Below, piece after piece: positions 1 to 5,569 of a DNA stretch of 13,390 nt. The translations under genes were made by a program, and so were the position numbers. The notes under the pieces were generated by a model. The model was not told the DNA's origin. It ran no database searches and was given only the letters and a program-made list of their open reading frames with translations. The DNA is from CAG-1031 sp964556785 (GTDB taxonomy: Bacteria; Bacteroidota; Bacteroidia; Bacteroidales; Muribaculaceae): the NCBI GenBank assembly GCA_964556785.1, contig CAZKXM010000053.1, positions 1-13,390 of the forward strand, read 5' to 3'. Numbering within the stretch: position 1 is the first letter of the stretch; each line of letters starts with the position of its first letter.

Positions 1-94
1 AAGGCCGCCCTAAGCGCCGAAGGCTGAGAGAAGCTGGAGGGCTCAGCGATAATGAGAGCGAAACGGCGCCCGCGAAAACTGGCCGCCGGAATGC

Positions 95-148
95 GCCCGC
101 AAGCGGGCGCTGCGGGGGACGAAGGCTGCGCGGCGGGGAGGCTTTGCG
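95..148. repeat. GC-rich palindromic repeat, copy 1
   Basis: This copy starts with the palindrome GCCCGC-AA-GCGGGC (95-108). The palindrome extends to a perfect 8-bp arm on each side over 93-110. It is followed by TGCGGGGGACGAAGG and ends in GGGGAGGCTTTGCG. The same series of blocks recurs at 206-268. There is no T-run after the hairpin on either strand, so it is not a classic terminator, although it lies downstream of the lpxB stop on the minus strand. It resembles repetitive extragenic palindromes; that class assignment is inference. Bases 1-92, upstream of this copy, are also GC-rich, and I see no gene in them. Confidence 0.7.
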
Positions 149-205
149 AAACGAGGCCGCGGGCGAAAGGGTTGCGGGAGCTTGGGGATTGATGCGGGGA
201 ATTGA

Positions 206-268
206 GCCCGCAAGCGGGCGGTGCGGGGGACGAAGGGCTGCGCGAGGGGCGCGGGGGGAGGCTTTGCG
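206..268. repeat. GC-rich palindromic repeat, copy 2
   Basis: This is a second copy of the unit at 95-148. It has the same GCCCGC-AA-GCGGGC palindrome (206-219), then GTGCGGGGGACGAAGGG, a slightly longer G-rich spacer, and the same closing GGGGAGGCTTTGCG. A partial third copy (GCGGGCGCTGCGGGGG, about 270-285) runs up to the lpxB stop codon. The two full copies start 111 bases apart and differ by small insertions in the G-rich spacer. Very long open frames across this region come from its GC bias and not from coding. Confidence 0.65.
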
Positions 269-299
269 CGCGGGCGCTGCGGGGGCGCGGGCGGCGGGG

Positions 300-1415
300 T
301 TAGAGGGTGGCGAGGATGGCGCGGGCGGCGGTGAGGGGGGCGTCGAGGTTGCCGAGGCGGGTGCGCATGAGGGCGTAGTGGCGGAGCTGGGTGTCGCGGT
401 CGGGGGCTCCGGGGAGGATTTTCTCGACTTGGCTGAGGATGTTGGCGGATGTGCACTGATGCAGGAGTAGCTCGGGAACGATTGTCTGCCCCATAATGAG
501 GTTGGGGAGGCTGACGTGGCTTACCTTGAGGATGCGTTTGAGGATGGAGTAGGTGAGGGATGAGCCGTTGGAGCGGAAGCAAACAACCTGAGGGGTTCCT
601 GCGAGGGCACATTCGAGTGTGGCGGTGCCGGAGGTGACGAGGGCTACTTCGGCATGGTGCATGAGCTCGAGGGTTGCCTGACTGATGACGGGGAGGGAGG
701 TGTAACGGCGGTAGAACTCCATGGTGATTCCGGGGGCTCCGGCAACGATTGGCTGCATGTCGGGCAAGCGGCGCGCGGCGGCCTGCATGACGGGGAGATT
801 GTTGCGGATCTCGCTGAGGCGGCTTCCGGGAACGAGGGCGAGGATGGGGCGGTGGGTGACGTCGTGTTCAGCGACGAAACGGTCGCGCGAGGATATGTGG
901 GCGAGCTGGGAGTCGGTTTCGCTCACGGAGGGATTGCCAACATACTCTACATTGACTCCTCTTGCGGCAAACCATTCCTTTTCGAAGGGGAGAATCGAGA
1001 GAATCAGGCTGCAATAGCGCTTGAGATCTTTGACGCGCCACGACTTCCATGCCCACACCTTTGGCGGGATGAAATAGATGACGGGTATGCCTGAGCCATG
1101 GAGGGCCCGGGCCAGACGGAGGTTGAAGCCGGGATAGTCGACCAGAATGACGGCATCGGGGCGCGAGCTGAGGATTGAGTCGCGCGTGCGGCGGAGTGTC
1201 GACAGGATCTCGGGCAGGTGAGCGGCAACGCTTGTAAAGCCCATATAGGCAAGCTTGCTGTAGTGGACCATCGGCTCACACCCGGCCTGCTGCGCCATGA
1301 GGTCGCCGCCGAGAAATGAGAAACGTGCATGCGGATCGAGGGTTTTCAGGGCCCCCATGAGCTGCGATGCGTGAAGGTCGCCCGATGCTTCTCCTGCCGA
1401 GATAAAATAGTTCAT
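300..1415 (-). CDS. lpxB: Lipid-A-disaccharide synthase LpxB
   Basis: This glycosyltransferase (GT19) joins UDP-2,3-diacylglucosamine to lipid X, making the beta-1,6-linked lipid A disaccharide at the inner face of the inner membrane. The 371-residue product has the family's usual length. The N-terminal SAGEASGDLH motif is at residues 6-15, LVDYPGFN at 91-98, the PPKVWAWK motif around 117-124, the sugar-nucleotide-domain LVPGSRLSEI at 184-193 and SGTATLECAL at 242-251. The start chosen is the ATG that places MNYFISAGEASGD at the N terminus. The open frame extends further upstream, but that part crosses the promoter and the divergent ribE gene. A -7 element ends five bases before this ATG, so the mRNA may be leaderless. 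The gene is transcribed away from ribE, and the GC-rich repeats follow its stop. Confidence 0.97.
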   Translation of the reverse strand: MNYFISAGEASGDLHASQLMGALKTLDPHARFSFLGGDLMAQQAGCEPMVHYSKLAYMGFTSVAAHLPEILSTLRRTRDSILSSRPDAVILVDYPGFNLRLARALHGSGIPVIYFIPPKVWAWKSWRVKDLKRYCSLILSILPFEKEWFAARGVNVEYVGNPSVSETDSQLAHISSRDRFVAEHDVTHRPILALVPGSRLSEIRNNLPVMQAAARRLPDMQPIVAGAPGITMEFYRRYTSLPVISQATLELMHHAEVALVTSGTATLECALAGTPQVVCFRSNGSSLTYSILKRILKVSHVSLPNLIMGQTIVPELLLHQCTSANILSQVEKILPGAPDRDTQLRHYALMRTRLGNLDAPLTAARAILATL

Positions 1416-1420
1416 GGAGG

Positions 1421-1428
1421 CAAAGGTA
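1421..1428 (-). promoter_or_regulatory. Putative lpxB promoter, -7 element
   Basis: Read on the minus strand this is TACCTTTG, a full match to the Bacteroidetes -7 consensus TAnnTTTG. It ends five bases before the lpxB ATG, which predicts transcription starting at or next to the start codon. A TTG lies 24 bases upstream, somewhat farther than the usual 19-21, so the -33 element is weak. Confidence 0.6.
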
Positions 1429-1491
1429 ACATAAAAAGGATTGTGGCGGATGCAACATGCCGAAAAACACAAAATATTGGGGAAAATGGAG

Positions 1492-1499
1492 TATATTTG
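1492..1499 (+). promoter_or_regulatory. Putative ribE promoter, -7 element
   Basis: TATATTTG matches TAnnTTTG. It lies 22 bases before the ribE ATG and implies a leader of about 15-20 bases. No convincing -33 TTTG is seen at the normal spacing. Because it lies inside the longer open frame that begins at 1441, it supports the later ATG as the true ribE start. With the lpxB element it forms a compact divergent promoter region of about 100 bases. Confidence 0.5.
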
Positions 1500-1521
1500 C
1501 AGCTTAAATGAGCTGATAATT

Positions 1522-2148
1522 ATGTTTTCAGGAATCGTTGAGGAATTTGGCCGTGTAACGGCTCTGGAGCACGACGGCTCCAATGTTAATCTGAGTGTGA
1601 AATGCAGTTTTGTCGACGAGCTTAAGATCGACCAAAGCGTGGCACACAACGGTGTCTGCCTGACGGTGGTGAGTCTTAACAGCGACGGCACATACACCGT
1701 CACGGCTATCCGCGAAACTCTGGAACGTTCGAATCTGGGGATGCTCCGTGTGGGCGATCCGGTGAATCTGGAGCGTTCGATGGTTATGAACGGGCGTCTT
1801 GACGGCCATATCGTGCAGGGCCATGTTGACTGCACGGCAGTGTGTGAGAGCGTTGAGGACGCCGATGGCTCGCGCTACTTCAAATTCCGCTATCAGGTTG
1901 CTCCCGAGCTTGCCGCCAGGGGCTATATGACGGTTGAGAAAGGCTCTGTGACTGTCAACGGGGTGAGCCTGACCGTTTGTGACTCGGAGCTCGACTCGTT
2001 CAGGGTGGCGATCATTCCCTACACTCTCGAGCATACTAATTTTCATGCCATCAAGCCGGGTTCGACAGTGAACCTCGAATTTGATATCATAGGCAAGTAT
2101 CTCGCCCGTCTGAACGAGGTGCGTGCCGCAGCCGGCGATCAGAAATGA
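1522..2148 (+). CDS. ribE: Riboflavin synthase (alpha chain)
   Basis: This enzyme converts two molecules of 6,7-dimethyl-8-ribityllumazine to riboflavin plus a pyrimidine that is recycled; the E. coli equivalent is called ribC. The 208-residue product shows the family's tandem lumazine-binding halves. Half one has MFSGIVE (1-7), NGVCLTV (43-49) and ETLERSNLG (65-73). Half two has GRLDGHIVQGHVD (91-103), NGVSLTV (136-142) and YTLEHTN (167-173), ending in VNLEFDIIGKYLAR. The start is the ATG giving the canonical MFSGIVE terminus, since an earlier in-frame ATG would add 27 unrelated residues across the promoter. The stop overlaps the next gene by four bases (ATGA), indicating cotranscription. 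ribF lies further along in this window. Confidence 0.97.
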   Translation: MFSGIVEEFGRVTALEHDGSNVNLSVKCSFVDELKIDQSVAHNGVCLTVVSLNSDGTYTVTAIRETLERSNLGMLRVGDPVNLERSMVMNGRLDGHIVQGHVDCTAVCESVEDADGSRYFKFRYQVAPELAARGYMTVEKGSVTVNGVSLTVCDSELDSFRVAIIPYTLEHTNFHAIKPGSTVNLEFDIIGKYLARLNEVRAAAGDQK

Positions 2149-2699
2149 GCGAGGTGAAGGAAGTGGCCGTCTACGGAGCGTCGTCGTCGCGCATCGACAG
2201 GCGTTTTCTCGACGCGGCCTTCACTCTGGGAGCAATGCTGGCCAAGCGTGGCGCCGGAGTGGTGTGTGGCGGGGGCAACGGCGGCATGATGCGCGCCGTT
2301 ACCGACGGTGCTCTGAGCGAAGGGGGCCGTGTAACGGGGGTATTGCCTGAGTTCATGATGGAGAAGCAATGGAACCACCCCGGACTGACCGAAACCATCG
2401 TCACCGACACGATGCACACCCGCAAGGCCACGATGCTTTCCCGCGCCGGCGCCGTTGTTGCGCTGCCCGGGGGAATAGGGACGTTCGACGAGCTTTTCGA
2501 GGCCATGACATGGCGTCAGCTCGGACTGTGGAGCGGACAGCTTGTAATTCTCAACACCGACGGTTTCTACGATCCCCTGCTGCAGATGCTCGACGAGTGT
2601 GCGGCCAAGGGCTTTTTGAGAGAGAACGCGCGCACCGAGTATGCCGTAGCCACCACCCCGGCCGAGGCAGTAGAGATGATTTTTAACGACAACATCTGA
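2145..2699 (+). CDS. LOG family protein (TIGR00730-type phosphoribohydrolase)
   Basis: The 184-residue product belongs to the LONELY GUY/lysine-decarboxylase-like family. Members studied elsewhere hydrolyse cytokinin riboside 5'-monophosphate or other nucleoside monophosphates to free base plus ribose 5-phosphate. The substrate in bacteria without cytokinin signalling is uncertain. The Rossmann-like glycine-rich stretch CGGGNGGMMRA is at residues 41-51, an HTRK motif at 91-94, and the family signature PGGIGTFDE at 108-116, which contains the presumed catalytic Glu. Length is normal for the short LOG form. It overlaps the ribE stop by four bases, and the next gene begins four bases after its own stop. 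Older annotation of such proteins as lysine decarboxylase is not supported. Confidence 0.92.
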   Translation: MSEVKEVAVYGASSSRIDRRFLDAAFTLGAMLAKRGAGVVCGGGNGGMMRAVTDGALSEGGRVTGVLPEFMMEKQWNHPGLTETIVTDTMHTRKATMLSRAGAVVALPGGIGTFDELFEAMTWRQLGLWSGQLVILNTDGFYDPLLQMLDECAAKGFLRENARTEYAVATTPAEAVEMIFNDNI

Positions 2700-2703
2700 G
2701 CCT

Positions 2704-3519
2704 GTGCCTGATTCTCTCCACATCGGCAATCATCAACCGGCGGAAGCGCTCCCGACGCCTCCGGCTGTCGACACGACATCTGTGCCGCTACCGCTGCTGC
2801 GGACGCATTGCACCGTTCTTGAAGCTCCCACAGCTGTTGGGCCGTTGCGATTGTCCACAACCGCGCAGGCCGAAGCCGGCGGCTATCTGCGGGGCATAGA
2901 GCCCGGCGACCGTTCCATGCTCCCCGGCTATGATTCGGGAGCCATGATTCTGCTGATAGGCGCTTTTCTGATTCTCGCATTCAATTTCCGCCACCGGAGC
3001 ACGTATCTGAAGACCTTCATGCAGGACTTGTGGAGTGTGCGCCGCCGCGGCAACGTGTTTGACGATCACACCGTCAACGAAACCCGCATCACCGCGTCGC
3101 TGCTGCTGCTGGTGTGCGTGTGTGAAGGGATCCTCACCTTCTGCGCGGTCAATTCGGGAGAACTGTTCACTCCCGGCCGCATATTTCCCGCCATCGCTTC
3201 GGCAGTGGGGATTGCGGCGGGTTACTACGTGTGGCAGCTGGCCGCCTACAGTGTCACCGGCTACGCCTTCGGCACCCGGAGCATACGCCGGCAGTGGCTC
3301 AAAGGCTTCAACGCATCGCAGGCTCTGCTTGGGCTCGCGCTGACAGTTCCGGCCGTTCTGGCGCTGTTCAATCCCAACCTTGCCGGGGGCCTGGCAATCT
3401 TTGGCGCCGTGCTCTACGGCATTGCGCGCATGATCTTTATCTTCAAGGGCTTTAGACTTTTTTACAAAAATTTATTCTCGTTGGTCTATTTTATTTGTAC
3501 CTTTGCACTCTCGAAGTAG
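2704..3519 (+). CDS. DUF4271 domain-containing integral membrane protein
   Basis: This is a 271-residue membrane protein of unknown function. A polar, Pro/Thr-rich N-terminal region (about 1-75) is followed by some six hydrophobic segments near residues 79-95, 130-149, 160-184, 203-222, 227-248 and 255-270. I assign DUF4271, a Bacteroidetes family, from this layout, the RIFPAIASAVGIAAGYY and GIARMIFIFKGFRLFY stretches, and its place just before hemD. The start is a GTG four bases after the preceding stop, because no ATG occurs before codon 72 and starting there would leave almost nothing ahead of the first membrane segment. Its last codons (265-268) also form the -7 element of the hemD promoter. 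The C terminus looks short compared with relatives as I remember them, so the last segment may be trimmed. Confidence 0.8.
   Translation: MPDSLHIGNHQPAEALPTPPAVDTTSVPLPLLRTHCTVLEAPTAVGPLRLSTTAQAEAGGYLRGIEPGDRSMLPGYDSGAMILLIGAFLILAFNFRHRSTYLKTFMQDLWSVRRRGNVFDDHTVNETRITASLLLLVCVCEGILTFCAVNSGELFTPGRIFPAIASAVGIAAGYYVWQLAAYSVTGYAFGTRSIRRQWLKGFNASQALLGLALTVPAVLALFNPNLAGGLAIFGAVLYGIARMIFIFKGFRLFYKNLFSLVYFICTFALSK
3498..3505 (+). promoter_or_regulatory. Putative internal promoter for hemD, -7 element
   Basis: TACCTTTG is a full TAnnTTTG match in a strikingly AT-rich patch (about 3450-3510) inside otherwise GC-rich coding sequence. It lies in the final codons of the DUF4271 gene and would give a leader of about 70 bases before the hemD GTG. 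The -33 element is not clear. Confidence 0.5.
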
Positions 3520-3582
3520 CCCCTCTATACATTCTTTGGAAAGGCCTCTGACAAACTATCACCCTAACATCGATACTCAACA

Positions 3583-4326
3583 GTGAAGGTTAAAAAAATA
3601 TTAGTATCACAGCCCAAGCCTTCGTCGGAAAAGTCGCCATACTACGATATAGCACGCAAATATGACGTTGAAGTGGTGTTCCGGCCGTTTATTAAGGTGG
3701 AAGGTCTTTCGGCCAAGGAATTTCGTCAGCAAAAGATCAATCTGGCCGATTATACAGCTGTTATTTTCACTGCCCGTACCGCGATCGACAACTATTTCAG
3801 GCTCTGTGAAGAGATGCGTTTCAACGTGCCCGACACGATGAAGTATTTCTGCACCACCGAATCGATCGCCCTTTATCTTCAGAAGTACACTCTTTATCGC
3901 AAGCGCAAGATATTCCATGGCGAGACCGGCAAGCTTGCCGATCTGCTTCCATTTTTCAACCGCCACAACAAGGAAAAGTATCTCTACGTTGTGAGCGATG
4001 TCAACAAGAGTGATACCGAGGTTCTCGACAAGGCCGGGCTGACCTACAGCCGCGCTGTGATGTATCGCACGGTGAGCAACGATTTCTCGCCCGAGGAGAG
4101 CTTCGACTACGATATGCTGCTATTCTTCAGCCCTCAGGGCATTCAGTCGCTGCAGAAGAATTTTCCCGACTTTCAGCAGGGGGATGTCTGCATCGGCACA
4201 TTCGGCGCCGCTACGGCCCGCGCCGTCACCGATGCGGGTCTCAGGCTCGATTTTCAGGCTCCCACACCTGAGTGCCCGTCAATGACCGGCGCTCTCGATG
4301 CTTTCCTGAAAAAGATCAAAGGCTGA
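3583..4326 (+). CDS. hemD: Uroporphyrinogen-III synthase (HemD)
   Basis: This enzyme cyclises hydroxymethylbilane to uroporphyrinogen III with inversion of ring D, in tetrapyrrole (heme and corrinoid) synthesis in the cytoplasm. The 247-residue product has the divergent two-domain layout of the family. FTARTAIDNYF (62-72) lies in the first domain. FFSPQGIQSL (181-190) and IGTFGAATARAVTDAGL (204-220), the second domain's conserved Ser-Pro and Gly-x-x-Thr-Ala type motifs, come near the end. The start is the GTG giving MKVKKILVSQPKP, with no in-frame ATG upstream that fits better. It follows the DUF4271 gene after 63 bases containing the leader, and rnpA begins 13 bases after its stop. HemD is poorly conserved in general, so neighbourhood adds to the call. 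No other heme genes are in view. Confidence 0.88.
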   Translation: MKVKKILVSQPKPSSEKSPYYDIARKYDVEVVFRPFIKVEGLSAKEFRQQKINLADYTAVIFTARTAIDNYFRLCEEMRFNVPDTMKYFCTTESIALYLQKYTLYRKRKIFHGETGKLADLLPFFNRHNKEKYLYVVSDVNKSDTEVLDKAGLTYSRAVMYRTVSNDFSPEESFDYDMLLFFSPQGIQSLQKNFPDFQQGDVCIGTFGAATARAVTDAGLRLDFQAPTPECPSMTGALDAFLKKIKG

Positions 4327-4339
4327 TCACACCCCGTTT

Positions 4340-4729
4340 ATGCTACGCACCGGTCAGCGTCTCTACAAAAAAGAAAAACTCTGTTCAACCACGGCAATCA
4401 ACATGCTCTTCGCACCGGGGGGCGACTCGCTGCGTGCGCTGGCGTTTCCGCTCCGCGCGGTTTGGCGCGTAAACACTGAGCGCAGTGCCGACTGTCCGAA
4501 GTTTCTGATCATGGTGCCCAAAAGGCGTCTGCGCCATGCTGTTGACCGAGTGACGATGCGGCGGCGCATCCGCGAGGCCTATCGCCTGAGGCGCGACCTC
4601 ATTCCGGCCGACTTGCGGGCCGACATCGCTTTTGTCTACGTGGCCTCGGAGCTGCTGCCATATACGGATGTTGACCGGGCTGTCAGGAAACTTCTCAAAG
4701 CGATTGCCGAGAAAAGTGCCGTTGGCTGA
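4340..4729 (+). CDS. rnpA: Ribonuclease P protein component
   Basis: This small basic protein binds the RNase P RNA and helps it remove 5' leaders from precursor tRNAs. The product has 129 residues, typical of the family. The N-terminal KKEKLCSTTAINMLF segment matches the usual start of Bacteroidales RnpA, and the central PKRRLRHAVDRVTMRRRIRE block (about 60-79) is the RNR-motif helix. The usual R-N-x-x-K/R-R core reads R-V-T-M-R-R here, so the conserved Asn is Val. Basic residues and the closing IREAYR are kept. The ATG lies 13 bases after hemD. yidD follows after 27 bases in the same frame, as in many bacteria where rnpA and yidD are adjacent. No rpmH is seen here. Confidence 0.94.
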   Translation: MLRTGQRLYKKEKLCSTTAINMLFAPGGDSLRALAFPLRAVWRVNTERSADCPKFLIMVPKRRLRHAVDRVTMRRRIREAYRLRRDLIPADLRADIAFVYVASELLPYTDVDRAVRKLLKAIAEKSAVG

Positions 4730-4756
4730 ACTTATCCTCATTCTCTCCCTGCCGCG

Positions 4757-4969
4757 ATGCTCCGCCGAATTTTCCTGATTCCTGTTTACTTCTACCGCGC
4801 CTGCATCTCCCCGATGCTTCCGCCGTCGTGCCGGTTCACCCCAACCTGTTCGGAGTATGCCGTCGAGGCTGTGATGCGTCATGGCATTATCCGCGGATCG
4901 TGGCTCACCCTGAAGCGTCTGCTCAGGTGTCACCCCTTCGGCGGCAGCGGTTACGACCCTGTTCCATGA
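4757..4969 (+). CDS. yidD: Membrane protein insertion efficiency factor YidD
   Basis: YidD is a small membrane-associated protein thought to assist YidC-dependent insertion of inner-membrane proteins. The 70-residue product matches the family almost end to end: a hydrophobic amphipathic start (IFLIPVYFYRACISP), then CRFTPTCSEYAVEA with the conserved Cys25 and Cys31, and RCHPFGGSGYDPVP at the C terminus with Cys58. The ATG is the first in frame after the rnpA stop, which lies ten codons upstream in the same frame. The stop overlaps the tatD ATG by four bases, so the two are probably translationally coupled. Confidence 0.96.
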   Translation: MLRRIFLIPVYFYRACISPMLPPSCRFTPTCSEYAVEAVMRHGIIRGSWLTLKRLLRCHPFGGSGYDPVP

Positions 4970-5544
4970 AGCGCTTTACCGATATCCACACCCACAATCC
5001 GGCGGCAGGGGCCGACGCGGTGATATGCGTCGATCCCGTTGAACAGCCGATGGGTGAGTTGCGCCCCGACCGTTTCTATTCGGCAGGGATTCATCCATGG
5101 AATGCCGCCAAGGCCGACGAGGCTGCCATGCAGGCGCTCGAGAGGCTGGTGGGGTTGCCTAATGTGGTGGCCGTAGGCGAGGCCGGGCTCGACAAGCTGC
5201 GTGGACCCGGGCTCGATGTGCAGCAGCAGGTATTTGTCAGTCAGGCGCGCCTGGCAGAGCAGGCAAGGAAGCCTCTGGTGATCCACGCCGTCAGAGCGTG
5301 GGCCGAGCTGCTGCGCCTCAAGCGGCTCATAAAGCCTGAGCAACCATGGATTATCCACGGTTTCCGCGGCAATCCCGAACTTGCGCGGCAGCTCGTTGAT
5401 CACGGATTTCACATTTCGCTCGGGCGTCGCCGCCATCCCGGAGTGGAGGCTGTCGTGCCCCCGGCAATGCTCCATTATGAAACCGACGATATGCCCCAAA
5501 ACATTCATCCCGCTCCGGCCGCTGAGCCGAAACGGGATGAGTGA
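4966..5544 (+). CDS. TatD family metal-dependent hydrolase, C terminus frameshifted
   Basis: TatD-type enzymes are metal-dependent DNases/hydrolases with a TIM-barrel amidohydrolase fold. The 192-residue product keeps all the expected metal ligands: His8 and His10 (DIHTH), Glu72 (GEAGLDK), His107 (PLVIHAV), His131 (WIIHGFRG) and Asp164 (ETDD). After residue 188 the frame turns into KRDE-stop. The +1-shifted frame instead reads N-G-M-S-E-H-V-K-K-I-T-R-S-L-F-S, which is the expected family ending. Removing one A from the AAA at 5530-5532 joins the two into about 218 residues ending at 5623. That form would overlap the convergent gene by 54 bases. The lost part is a C-terminal helix and not the metal site, so some activity may remain. 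A true mutation, strain variation or sequencing error are all possible. It overlaps yidD by four bases. Confidence 0.88.
   Translation: MKRFTDIHTHNPAAGADAVICVDPVEQPMGELRPDRFYSAGIHPWNAAKADEAAMQALERLVGLPNVVAVGEAGLDKLRGPGLDVQQQVFVSQARLAEQARKPLVIHAVRAWAELLRLKRLIKPEQPWIIHGFRGNPELARQLVDHGFHISLGRRRHPGVEAVVPPAMLHYETDDMPQNIHPAPAAEPKRDE
5505..5540 (-). terminator. Stem-loop at the tatD 3' end, possible terminator of the capsid-like gene
   Basis: Arms TCATCCCG (5505-5512) and CGGGATGA (5533-5540) pair perfectly over 8 bp. An inner CGGC/GCCG stem (5516-5519 with 5526-5529) and a CTC/AAA internal loop lie between them. On the minus strand it falls 30 bases after the capsid-like stop and is followed by ATGTTTTGG, a weak T-run. 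It lies within tatD coding sequence, and the suspected frameshift A-run sits in its internal loop. Chance pairing in GC-rich DNA is possible. Confidence 0.35.
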
Positions 5545-5569
5545 ACATGTCAAGAAGATTACCCGCAGC

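Noticed and set aside
43..612. Long Pro/Arg-rich open frame on the minus strand over the repeats and the lpxB 3' end
   Set aside because: Composition reflects GC-rich repeats and a shadow frame of lpxB. No domain or sensible start is present.
1441..1521. Earlier ATG for riboflavin synthase
   Set aside because: It precedes the -7 element, and the family starts at MFxGIVE.
1416..1835. N-terminal extension of lpxB to a start at 1835
   Set aside because: It crosses the lpxB promoter and the divergent ribE gene, and LpxB homologues begin at the SAGEASGDLH region.
2139..2729. 196-codon open frame antisense to the LOG gene
   Set aside because: It is a shadow of a well-supported gene, without family features or its own promoter.
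4385..4933. 182-codon open frame antisense to rnpA and yidD
   Set aside because: Both sense genes are clear and the antisense product resembles nothing known.
5500..5545. Programmed ribosomal frameshifting in tatD
   Set aside because: There is no slippery heptamer ahead of the stem-loop, since the shift point lies inside it. A plain indel explains the pattern better.
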